Shown: positions 1 through 7,487 of the stretch, piece by piece
Numbering within the stretch: the stretch's first letter is position 1
Layout of the letters: every line of letters begins with the position of its first letter
Source of the DNA: Aurantiacibacter sp. MUD11
Lineage (GTDB): Bacteria > Pseudomonadota > Alphaproteobacteria > Sphingomonadales > Sphingomonadaceae
Length of the DNA: 64,000 nucleotides
Assembly: GCF_026967575.1 (NCBI RefSeq)
Contig: NZ_CP114054.1
Span: 744,001-808,000, forward strand
Direction: 5' to 3'
Translations under genes and position numbers: made by a program
Notes under the pieces: generated by a model
Seen by the model: only the letters and a program-made list of their open reading frames with translations
The model's database searches: none
Told to the model about the DNA's origin: nothing

Positions 1-1815
1 CCCGAAGACATGGGCGAGGTCGACGACGCGCAGAACGGCGGCGACGATGGCGATATCGTAACCAACGACGACGTGCTGGGCATGTCGCGCATTCGTGAAG
101 CGGAAGAGCCCACCATCGCGGACCTGCCCGAATTGCCGGACGAGCACCTGGATATCGACGCCATGGCCGCCCAGGCGCTCGATCAGGACCTCGACATGGA
201 GCACCGCATCTTCCCCTCGCTGCCGACGCAGCCGGAGGAGGAATTTGCTGAGCAGGACGAAGCGTTCGAGGCGGGACCGGAGTCCGAAGCGGACGCCGAA
301 CCGGAACTTGCCGTGGGACCTGCCTATTTCGACGAGCCGGAAGCCGAGGATTTCGTAACTCCGGAACCCGTCGATGAAGAAGCGCCGGCCGAAGAGACAG
401 AAGCCGAAGTCGAGCCCATGCCCGAAGCGACAGGCTGGGAAGCCGAAGAGTTCGCAGGGGAAGCGCCCGCCGTCGAAAATGCTTTCGAGGCCGAAGAATA
501 CGACACTACGGAAGCCGAAGCGGCGGATTTCGACGAACCGGCAGAGCTCGAGCACGCCGAACTGGACCAATTCGCCGAAGACGAGGTGGTCGACGAGGAA
601 GCCGATCTCGCAGAGTCGGCGGACGACAAGCCCGCCCGCAGCAAGCCGAGCGCGCTTGACCGGGTGGTGCTGCGCGTGCCCCCTGCCCCGTACCAGCCGC
701 CCGCAGGCGATCCGCTGGTTCCGGTCGGACAACGCGCCGCAAAGCCGGAGAGCCTGGAAACGCCCGACGCATTCCGCGCGCCGCGTATCGAAGATGCGCC
801 GGAAGCGCGGCCGGCCAGCCGTTACATCGCTCCGTTCGACGACAACCGCGCAGCCTTCGGGCGCCATGCGCCGATCGCCCCGGACTTCGACGATGCGTTC
901 GACGACGAACCGGAAGCCGAGACCTTCGACCCGCTGGCAGCCATGCGCGATGCGGTGACGCCGCCCGCTCCCGTGGAGCCGGAAGAAGCCGAAGCCATGG
1001 GCGAAGAGGAATCCTTCAGCGACGAGCCGACGATCGAAGATTCACTGCCGGAAGCGCCGGAAGAACTGGCGACCGAAGCAGGCTTTGCCGAAGAAGCGGA
1101 GACCGAGCAGGACTTCATCGAGGAGCCGGAAGCCGAAGACACCTTCACCGCGGAAGCGGACAGCGAAGAAGCCTTGGCCGAGCTGCCGGAAGACGAAGAG
1201 CCGGCACCTGTCGCAGTCGAAGCCGCGGAAGTCGAGGAAGTCGAGGAAGCCGAGGCCGAAGCTGTCGAGCCGGAAGTCGCCGGTCCGGACTTCGATGAAC
1301 CGCTGGCCGAGACACCGCCGGTCGACGACTGGCAGGAACAGTTCGACGCCGTACCCGAACCCGGTTTTGCCTCCTTGGTCGAACCTGAGCGCGCCGCTGC
1401 GCAAGAGCCGCTCGAACTGGGTATGTACGACGAAATCGAGGCCGAGGACGAGCTGGCCGAAGGCGAAGCGGAGAAATTCGCAACGGGCAACGTCGAATGG
1501 CCCGAGACCGAAGTCGAGGCGGAGGCTGAGCCAGAGACTGCCGCAGAACCCGTGGTGGAAGAGGTCGAGCAGCCGGCCGAAGCGGAAACCCGGTTCACCG
1601 AAATCGAGGACGACGAGGTCGATGGCTACGCCTTCATGTATGCCGACGTCTCGCGCGAGCGGACCCTCGACTCCGTCTCCTCCGGCCAGAGCAATTCGCT
1701 CCGCCAGAAGCTGATCCGCGAGCGCCAGCAGGAAGCCGCGGAAGCACGCGAACGGGCGCGCTCGCAATCGCTGGCAGGCAAGTTCGTCGCCTGGCTGCGC
1801 GGCCTGTTCGGCTAG
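1..1815 (+). CDS. Acidic low-complexity protein, 5'-truncated by the window edge
   Basis: The reading frame is open from the first base. The first ATG (position 10) has no ribosome binding site, so the true start probably lies upstream and about 600 residues are visible. Nearly the whole product is Glu/Ala/Asp-rich low-complexity sequence with recurring E-A-E and P-E-A-E motifs, which suggests a long disordered, strongly acidic region. The last 50 residues change character: a basic Arg/Gln/Glu-rich helix (about 560-585) followed by a short amphipathic or hydrophobic tail ending FVAWLRGLFG, which could touch a membrane or a partner. I do not recognise a family. The stop overlaps the stop of the opposite-strand gene in a CTAG palindrome. 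The long Ser-rich open frames on the other strand are mirror images of the Glu codons. Confidence 0.7.
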   Translation, partial: PEDMGEVDDAQNGGDDGDIVTNDDVLGMSRIREAEEPTIADLPELPDEHLDIDAMAAQALDQDLDMEHRIFPSLPTQPEEEFAEQDEAFEAGPESEADAEPELAVGPAYFDEPEAEDFVTPEPVDEEAPAEETEAEVEPMPEATGWEAEEFAGEAPAVENAFEAEEYDTTEAEAADFDEPAELEHAELDQFAEDEVVDEEADLAESADDKPARSKPSALDRVVLRVPPAPYQPPAGDPLVPVGQRAAKPESLETPDAFRAPRIEDAPEARPASRYIAPFDDNRAAFGRHAPIAPDFDDAFDDEPEAETFDPLAAMRDAVTPPAPVEPEEAEAMGEEESFSDEPTIEDSLPEAPEELATEAGFAEEAETEQDFIEEPEAEDTFTAEADSEEALAELPEDEEPAPVAVEAAEVEEVEEAEAEAVEPEVAGPDFDEPLAETPPVDDWQEQFDAVPEPGFASLVEPERAAAQEPLELGMYDEIEAEDELAEGEAEKFATGNVEWPETEVEAEAEPETAAEPVVEEVEQPAEAETRFTEIEDDEVDGYAFMYADVSRERTLDSVSSGQSNSLRQKLIRERQQEAAEARERARSQSLAGKFVAWLRGLFG

Positions 1816-2288
1816 GTTATCCGGTAGAAGTCGGCCACCCGGTCGAGCGCCAGCTTCAGCACCAGCTTGCCGCTGCGCGCCGGCCAGGCCAGCGCCCTTT
1901 CCGCAACCGGTAGCGACTCACCCGCGCAAACCACGCGCCAGAGGATGTCCTCCAGCCCCTTGCCCGCCTGCTTCAGCGCCCCGTCGAACCGTGTGCGTGC
2001 AGACAGCTGGCGTTCGGACGGGGTCAGGCCCTGGTCGCCCGTCCCCTTCACCCGCACCGGATCCCAGCGCATGGTGACATTGGGGCCAAGACTGGCGCGC
2101 TCGTAATCGGCGCGCAGCCGCTCGCCCGCGTCGAACAGCCGATCGTCGAGGTGGCCGTGGGCATGCAGCCAGCCCAGCGGGCTCTCGCCCAGGTTCACCG
2201 TCACGCTGCGGCGGCTCTTCACCGCGCCATTGCGACGGCGCGGGCCTTCTTCGGTCAGTTCCCGTTCGACGAGTTTGCGATGCTGCAA
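1812..2288 (-). CDS. DUF6456 domain-containing protein
   Basis: A product of 158 residues resembling the alphaproteobacterial DUF6456 family, a conserved domain of unknown function. It has a basic N-terminus, then a central SPLGWLHAHG segment and a C-terminal helical part (GKGLEDILWRVVCAGESL). I chose the TTG at 2288 because a strong purine-rich site (AGGAAGAAGGGG) lies just upstream and the residues after it read as a coherent protein. The open frame continues to 2906 but overlaps the XRE gene there and loses protein-like character. It is divergent from the regulator that starts at 2386, with about 97 bp between them for both promoters. Confidence 0.75.
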   Translation of the reverse strand: MQHRKLVERELTEEGPRRRNGAVKSRRSVTVNLGESPLGWLHAHGHLDDRLFDAGERLRADYERASLGPNVTMRWDPVRVKGTGDQGLTPSERQLSARTRFDGALKQAGKGLEDILWRVVCAGESLPVAERALAWPARSGKLVLKLALDRVADFYRIT

Positions 2289-2385
2289 GGCTATTCCCCT
2301 TCTTCCTTCGCCGCGCGCCTTGCAAAAGCGAATCGGTTGTAGGAAAGGGGTTTTTGCAACCAGATTGGTTATTTGGAGCCTGATC

Positions 2386-2958
2386 GTGATCAACCGCATC
2401 CGCGACATTCGCAAGCAGAAGGGCATGACGCTGGCCGAGGTGGCCGCCGCTTGCGATCCGCCCACAACCGCGCAGACCATCGGGCGGCTGGAAACCGGCA
2501 TGCGCAATCTCTCGCTCGCCTGGATGAACCGCATCGGTGCCGCGCTCGGCGTCGACCCGGAAACCCTGGTGAAAGGCGACGACGACCAGCCAACGCAGAT
2601 CATCGCCCGGCTGACTGAAGCTGGAGCGGAAGCGCTGTCCGCCCCGCGTGATGCCATCCTGCCGACCGAGCTGGTCGATGCCGGTTCGCTGGTGTGCCTC
2701 TCGATCGAGACCAGCCAGGGCGAATATCGCAGCGGCGACCAGCTATGGATGCGGCAGGTCTCGCCGGAAGATGCCGCCAATCTCATCAACCGTGACGTGC
2801 TGGCACCCCGCTCCGGCGGACGCTTCGCCTTCGGTCGCCTGATCGACCGGCAAGGAACGCTGGTGGGCCTGCTGCCGCCGGGCATTGGCCAGCGACAGAT
2901 CGTCATCGACAGCCCGGCCTGGCTGGCGGTGTCCGAAATGCTGGTGCGGAAACTCTAG
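2386..2958 (+). CDS. XRE-family helix-turn-helix transcriptional regulator
   Basis: A product of 190 residues. Residues 3-60 form an XRE/Cro helix-turn-helix (IRDIRKQKGMTLAEVAAAC, then TAQTIGRLETG), with a following segment typical of the domain's last helices (IGAALGVDPETLV). The C-terminal 110 residues resemble the ligand-binding or S24-like fold found in related regulators, but I see no Ser/Lys catalytic pair, so self-cleavage is unlikely. The GTG at 2386 is preferred: GGAG sits 8 nt upstream and the HTH begins immediately after. It is divergent from the DUF6456 gene, so it may regulate that gene and itself. Its targets cannot be read from the sequence. Confidence 0.85.
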   Translation: MINRIRDIRKQKGMTLAEVAAACDPPTTAQTIGRLETGMRNLSLAWMNRIGAALGVDPETLVKGDDDQPTQIIARLTEAGAEALSAPRDAILPTELVDAGSLVCLSIETSQGEYRSGDQLWMRQVSPEDAANLINRDVLAPRSGGRFAFGRLIDRQGTLVGLLPPGIGQRQIVIDSPAWLAVSEMLVRKL

Positions 2959-2984
2959 GGAGCAGCCTACGCGAAGGTGACACG

Positions 2985-4163
2985 ATGAGACGCGTCCTCT
3001 CCATCGCCACGCTCTATCCCAACGCCCATGTGCCGCGCTTCGGCACCTTCGTCGCCCGGCAGATGGAGGCGCTGGCCGCGCGGCCGGATTGGGAAGTGAC
3101 GGTGATCAACCCGATCGGCGTGCCGCCGGTGCCGATGGGGCGCTACAAGGCACTGGCGGCTGCGGCGGTGTCGGGCGAAGAAGGCGGAGTCGACGTGCGC
3201 CGCCCGCGTTTCAACCTGATCCCCGCAGTGGGCGGCCCCTTCAATCCAAGGATGATCGCCCGCGCCGTGCTGCCGCTGGCGCGCCGGCTGCATGCGAACC
3301 AGCCATACGATCTCGTCGACGCGCAGTTCTTCTACCCCGATGGCCCTGCGGCGGCACGGATCGCGGCGGAACTGGACCTGCCGCTCAGCATCAAGGCGCG
3401 TGGGGCGGACATCTCGCACTGGGGCCACAAGGGCTATGCGCTGGCCAAGATGCAGGCCGCGTCCCGACAGGCGGCCGGCCTGCTGGCGGTCAGCGAGGCG
3501 CTGAAGGCGGACATGGCGGCAATCGGCCTGCCAGCCGACAAGATCACCGTGCACTACACCGGGCTGGACCATGAGCTGTTCCGGCCGCTGGGGCGCGGCA
3601 AGTGTCGGGAGCGGTTGGCCGAGGAGTTCAACGTCCAGTTGGGCGACGGCGACAAACTGCTGGTGACGGTCGGCGCGCTCATTCCACGAAAGGGGCAGCA
3701 GTTCGTCATCCGCGCCTTGCCGGAGCTGCCGGACACGCACCTCGCGCTGGTCGGTACGGGAGCGGACCGTGACGCCCTCGCCCAGCTCGCCTTCGAGTGC
3801 GACGTTTCGCATCGCGTGCACTTTCTCGGCAGCCTCGATCACGGGACGCTGCCGATGGTGCTGGGCGCTGCCAATGCCATGGTCCTGCCCTCGGCCAGCG
3901 AGGGCCTTGCCAATGCCTGGGTCGAGGCGCTCGCCTGCGGCATTCCGCTGGTCATTACCGACGCGGGCGGCGCGCGCGAACTGCTGACGCGGCCGGAAGC
4001 TGGGCGCATCGTCGAACGCAGCGTTGCAGGCGTTGCCGATGGCGTTCGCGAGGTATTTGCAGCCGGCTACAAGAAGAAGGACGTCGCCTCGAGCGTCGAC
4101 CACTTCAGCTGGGAGGCCAACGCCGCCGCGCTGGCCGCCTATTACGAAAGCCTGCTAACCTAG
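2985..4163 (+). CDS. Glycosyltransferase family 4 protein
   Basis: A cytoplasmic or membrane-associated GT-B glycosyltransferase of 392 residues. The N-terminal acceptor domain begins with an LSIATLYPNAHVPRFGTFV-type strand. The C-terminal domain (about 195-392) carries the GT4 signature: the EX7E motif at E306 and E314 in EGLANAWVEAL, followed by GIPLVITDAGGARELL, which binds the nucleotide sugar. An LVTVGALIPRKGQ segment marks the start of the donor domain. The family moves a sugar from an NDP-sugar to a growing polysaccharide or lipid. The acceptor here is unknown and no other polysaccharide genes sit beside it. The gene follows the XRE regulator by 26 bp and ends 10 bp from the convergent secF. 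Confidence 0.9.
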   Translation: MRRVLSIATLYPNAHVPRFGTFVARQMEALAARPDWEVTVINPIGVPPVPMGRYKALAAAAVSGEEGGVDVRRPRFNLIPAVGGPFNPRMIARAVLPLARRLHANQPYDLVDAQFFYPDGPAAARIAAELDLPLSIKARGADISHWGHKGYALAKMQAASRQAAGLLAVSEALKADMAAIGLPADKITVHYTGLDHELFRPLGRGKCRERLAEEFNVQLGDGDKLLVTVGALIPRKGQQFVIRALPELPDTHLALVGTGADRDALAQLAFECDVSHRVHFLGSLDHGTLPMVLGAANAMVLPSASEGLANAWVEALACGIPLVITDAGGARELLTRPEAGRIVERSVAGVADGVREVFAAGYKKKDVASSVDHFSWEANAAALAAYYESLLT

Positions 4164-4173
4164 GCCCGTCGAC

Positions 4174-5151
4174 CTAGATCTCGCCGCGAGCCTTCTTTTC
4201 CTGCCGCTCGGCCACGGTTTCCTCGGGCACGAAGCTGTTGCTGGTCACGCCCAGCCACACCAGGATCGGCGCCGCCATGTAGACCGAGGAATAGGTACCC
4301 ACGAAGATGCCCAGCACGATGGCGGCGGTCAGGCCGAACAGGCTGGCCGGGCCGAAGAGCAGCAGCGGGATCAGCGCGACGAGCAGCGTCAGCGAGGTCA
4401 TCACCGTACGCGCCAGCGTCTCGTTCACCGACAGGTCGAGCAGCTCGGGCAGCTCCATCTTGCGGTACTTCTTCAGGTTCTCGCGGATACGGTCGTAGAC
4501 GACGATGGTGTCGTTCAGCGAGTAGCCGATGATGGCCAGGATTGCGGCGATGATCTGCAGGCTGAATTCCAGCTGGAACAGCGCGAACATGCCCAGCGTC
4601 AGGCTGACGTCGTGGAACAGCGCGAACAGCGCGCCCACGCCGAACTGCCATTCGAAACGAATCCAGATGTAGGCGGCAATCGCCAGCATGGCGAACAGCA
4701 GCGCGTAGAGCGCAGTCTCGCGGAATTCACCGGACACCTTGCCCGAGACGGTGTTGTTCGAATCGACACGGAAATCCGCATGCGCTTCCGTCACCGCGCC
4801 GATGATCTGGTTGGCGATGCGGTTGGCGGCCGCGGGATCGCCCTCGGCCTCTTCCGGCAGCCGCACGCGGATGGAGACCTGGTTATCGTCGCCGAAGCGC
4901 TGGATCACCGGTTCGCCGAGCCCCAGCGTGCTGAGCGTGCCGCGCAGTTCACCGATGGGGGCTTCCTGCTCTTCGAGGAAGGTGCCGGTGATTTCCTGGC
5001 CGCCGGCGAAGTCAACGCCGTAGTTGAGGCCCTTGGTAAACACCAGCGCCCAGCTGGCCGCAATCAGCAGCAGGCTGACGACGTAAAAGGGTACCCGCCA
5101 GCGCAGGAACTTGATGTTGGTGTTTTCGGGGACGAGCTTGAGCAGTTTCAT
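4174..5151 (-). CDS. secF: Protein translocase subunit SecF
   Basis: The RND-type accessory subunit SecF, 325 residues. With SecD and YajC it uses the proton gradient to help SecYEG move proteins across the inner membrane. TM1 lies at about 20-38, followed by the start of the periplasmic domain (YGVDFAGGQEI). Five more membrane segments lie in the C-terminal half (about 155-305), with the family motif SLNDTIVVYDRIREN and the end segment GTYSSVYMAAPILVWLG. The start has a GGGAGGG ribosome binding site. It is the last gene of the yajC-secD-secF operon, 15 nt after secD, and runs convergently toward the glycosyltransferase. Confidence 0.97.
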   Translation of the reverse strand: MKLLKLVPENTNIKFLRWRVPFYVVSLLLIAASWALVFTKGLNYGVDFAGGQEITGTFLEEQEAPIGELRGTLSTLGLGEPVIQRFGDDNQVSIRVRLPEEAEGDPAAANRIANQIIGAVTEAHADFRVDSNNTVSGKVSGEFRETALYALLFAMLAIAAYIWIRFEWQFGVGALFALFHDVSLTLGMFALFQLEFSLQIIAAILAIIGYSLNDTIVVYDRIRENLKKYRKMELPELLDLSVNETLARTVMTSLTLLVALIPLLLFGPASLFGLTAAIVLGIFVGTYSSVYMAAPILVWLGVTSNSFVPEETVAERQEKKARGEI

Positions 5152-5166
5152 GTTTGGTCCCTCCCC

Positions 5167-6774
5167 TTACACGTTGATGTCGCTGGGGCGCTTGTCGCGC
5201 AGCCAGCCAGCGACCCACATGCGGGTGAGCGTCACCGCGGTGAAGACCGAGGTGAACAGGCCGATGATGAGGACGACGGCAAAGCCGCGCACTGGTCCGG
5301 AGCCGAACAGGAACAGCAGCACACCGGCGATGAAGTTGGTGACGTTGGCGTCGTAGATGGCGCGGCTGGCTTCCTTGTAGCCATTCTCCACCGCCGCCAC
5401 GACGCGGCGCCCGCGTCGTCGTTCCTCGCGGATACGTTCGTTGATCAGCACGTTGGCGTCCACCGCTGCGCCGATAGTCAGCACGAAGCCGGCAATGCCG
5501 GGCAGCGTCAGCGTGGTGTTCATCACCGCCATGATGCCCAGCACCATCAGCACGTTGAAGACCAGCGCTACGGTCGAATAGATGCCGAAGCGGCCGTAAG
5601 TGGCAACCATCAGCAGTACGACCAGCATCGAACCGATACCCATGGCCACGGCGCCGGCCACGATCGAATCGCGGCCAAGGTCGGGGCCGACAGTGCGTTC
5701 CTCGATGATGGTCAGGTCCACCGGCAGCGCGCCCGAACGCAGCGAGATTGCCAGCGCATTGGCGCTTTCGACGGTGAAGCCGCCGGAAATCTGCGCCGAG
5801 CCGCTGAGGATCGGTTCGTTGAACGACGGCGCCGAGATCACCTCGTCATCGAGGATGATGGCGAAGCGGCGATCGACGTTCTGGGTGGAAAGCTGCGCGA
5901 AGCGGGCACCGCCCTGCGCGTCGAACTGGATTCCGACCACCGGTTCGTTGGTCTGCGCGTCGAAGCTCTGCTGCGCATTGGTCAGGCTGTCGCCGCGGAT
6001 GCCGCCAAGCCGGTTGACCACCATGCCCAGGCCGGCCTGCACGTTGTCCTCCGCATAGGGCACCCATTCGGTACCCGGAATGGCGCGGGCGCGCGCCTCT
6101 TCCTCGGTCATTTCGAACTGCAGGCTGGGGGCAACCAGCTTGAATTCGAGGCGGGCGGTCTGGCCCAGCAGGTCTTTCAGCTGCTGCGGGTCTTCCAGGC
6201 CCGGCACCTGCACCACGATGCGGTTGTCACCCTGCCGGATGATGGTCGGCTCACGCGTGCCGAGATCGTCGATACGGCGGCGCACCACGTCGGTGGCGGA
6301 GTCCATCGCATCGGTCACGGCCTGGTCGAGGCCCTGCTCCGTCTGCGTCAGCACGAAGCGGCTGCCGTCGACGACCTGCAGCTGCCATTCGGCCACCAAG
6401 CCACTGCCGTTGATCAGCGGCAGCAGTTCCTCGCGGGCGCGGTCGATCTCGCTGGCATCCTCCAGCATGAAGGACAGGCGGTTGTCGGCAGTCGACACAT
6501 CGCCGATCTGGATACGCGGCTGGGCGTCGCGCAGCGCCGTGCGCACGCTCTCTTCCATGGTTTCCAGCCGCTGGCGCTCAACCTGCGCCGGGTCGGCCTC
6601 CAGCAGGATGTGGCTGCCACCGGCAAGGTCGAGGCCGAGGTTGACTTCGGGCCCTTCGGCCCAGTCCGGCAGGTCCACGCCCGTCAGCGAAGTGATGGAA
6701 GGCACCGCCGCCAGGGCCACCAGCAGCGTGATGGCCCAGAGCGAAATGCGTTTCCAGAGAGGAAAATCGAGCAT
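5167..6774 (-). CDS. secD: Protein translocase subunit SecD
   Basis: SecD, 535 residues, the larger accessory subunit of the Sec translocon. TM1 is near residues 8-28. The periplasmic part contains the family motifs NLGLDLAGGSHILLE and VVQVPGLEDPQQLKDLLGQTARLEF. The C-terminal half has five membrane segments, with the conserved GAAVDANVLINERIREE in the fourth region. Length and motif order match ordinary SecD proteins. It is the middle gene of the operon, 22 nt after yajC and 15 nt before secF, so the three are almost certainly co-transcribed and co-assembled. Confidence 0.97.
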   Translation of the reverse strand: MLDFPLWKRISLWAITLLVALAAVPSITSLTGVDLPDWAEGPEVNLGLDLAGGSHILLEADPAQVERQRLETMEESVRTALRDAQPRIQIGDVSTADNRLSFMLEDASEIDRAREELLPLINGSGLVAEWQLQVVDGSRFVLTQTEQGLDQAVTDAMDSATDVVRRRIDDLGTREPTIIRQGDNRIVVQVPGLEDPQQLKDLLGQTARLEFKLVAPSLQFEMTEEEARARAIPGTEWVPYAEDNVQAGLGMVVNRLGGIRGDSLTNAQQSFDAQTNEPVVGIQFDAQGGARFAQLSTQNVDRRFAIILDDEVISAPSFNEPILSGSAQISGGFTVESANALAISLRSGALPVDLTIIEERTVGPDLGRDSIVAGAVAMGIGSMLVVLLMVATYGRFGIYSTVALVFNVLMVLGIMAVMNTTLTLPGIAGFVLTIGAAVDANVLINERIREERRRGRRVVAAVENGYKEASRAIYDANVTNFIAGVLLFLFGSGPVRGFAVVLIIGLFTSVFTAVTLTRMWVAGWLRDKRPSDINV

Positions 6775-6796
6775 GGCTACCTATCCGAAAGGAGCG

Positions 6797-7117
6797 TCAG
6801 TCGTTGGCCGGCTTGCCACCGGGCGGCAGGATGTCGCCGATCGTGCTCTTGACGATCTTCACCCGCGTGCCCTGAGCGATTTCGACTTCGGCATAGTCGT
6901 CATCCACCTTCACGACCTTGCCGACGATGCCGCCGGCAGTCACGACCTTGTCGTTCTTCTTCATGGAGGCGACCTTTTGCTGGTGCTCCTTCGCGCGCTT
7001 CATCTGCGGGCGGAACAGCAGGAACCAGAAGATCAGGATCATACCGACAATGGGCAGGAACTGGAGCCAGCCGGGAGGGGCATCGGCAGCTCCGGCGGCG
7101 GCGAGGAAATCAAGCAT
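6797..7117 (-). CDS. yajC: Preprotein translocase subunit YajC
   Basis: A single-pass inner-membrane protein of 106 residues in the SecDF-YajC complex. One hydrophobic segment (about 19-37, FLPIVGMILIFWFLLFRPQ) carries the family hallmark RPQMKRAKEHQ at its cytoplasmic end. A small beta-rich cytoplasmic domain follows (KKNDKVVTAGGIVGKV). I placed the start at 7117 (MLDFLAAAG) because this gives the usual YajC length. The open frame extends further upstream but loses similarity there. It is the first gene of the operon. The 177 bp between it and the divergent tRNA-Pro must hold both promoters. Confidence 0.95.
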   Translation of the reverse strand: MLDFLAAAGAADAPPGWLQFLPIVGMILIFWFLLFRPQMKRAKEHQQKVASMKKNDKVVTAGGIVGKVVKVDDDYAEVEIAQGTRVKIVKSTIGDILPPGGKPAND

Positions 7118-7294
7118 GAGTCTCGGGTCCGTCCAAATTCGAGGAACAACTAGTGTGGGGAGGCCTCGGCGAGGTTCAAGTCGCACCCCTCCTCGGCACG
7201 TGGTGCGCGCGCCTAGCAGCATTGGTGATATGAGGCAATCGAGGTGGTTGCCAGCGGCGAAACTGCCCACTATAGGCGCGCTCTCCACTGGTCT

Positions 7295-7371
7295 CGGGAA
7301 GTAGCGCAGCCTGGTAGCGCATCACACTGGGGGTGTGGGGGTCGCAGGTTCGAATCCTGTCTTCCCGACCA
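7295..7371 (+). tRNA. tRNA-Pro (anticodon GGG)
   Basis: A 77-nt cloverleaf with an encoded CCA end. The acceptor stem CGGGAAG pairs with CTTCCCG, the D-arm reads GCGCAGCCTGGTAGCGC, and the T-arm is GCAGG-TTCGAAT-CCTGT. The anticodon loop CTGGGGG sits on a TCACA/TGTGG stem and gives anticodon GGG, which reads CCC/CCU proline codons. A second proline tRNA (anticodon TGG) lies at 32,287-32,363 and has nearly the same D and T arms. Confidence 0.95.
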
Positions 7372-7408
7372 GTGGTTTCCTCTCTTCAAATCGATAATTC
7401 CCACATGC

Positions 7409-7424
7409 CGTGACGTGCGTCACG
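7409..7424. promoter_or_regulatory. CRP/FNR-type palindrome upstream of the haloperoxidase
   Basis: CGTGACG-TG-CGTCACG is a perfect 7+7 inverted repeat with a 2-nt centre. Read as a CRP-family site it is GTGA-N6-TCAC, the core of the classical box. It lies 63 nt before the haloperoxidase ATG and 38 nt after the tRNA-Pro. A Crp/Fnr-family regulator is encoded at the other end of this gene group (14,509-15,162). That it binds here is inference. Confidence 0.5.
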
Positions 7425-7487
7425 CGCATCGACGGTGCAAGACGTCAATTTCCTCCCGACCGAGTTCACAAGGTTCCGGAGGAAGAG

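Noticed and set aside
822..1598. Ser/Ala-rich open frame opposite the acidic gene
   Set aside because: It arises from Glu/Ala codons read on the other strand. The plus-strand frame spans the whole region, and its tail looks like a real protein end.
4612..6852. Long plus-strand open frame opposite secD-secF
   Set aside because: It is the antisense shadow of SecD/SecF, both of which match their families along the full length.
7410..7487. Upstream GTG extension of the haloperoxidase
   Set aside because: The extension runs through the CRP-like palindrome and has no ribosome site, whereas the ATG at 7,488 follows GGAGGAAGAG directly.
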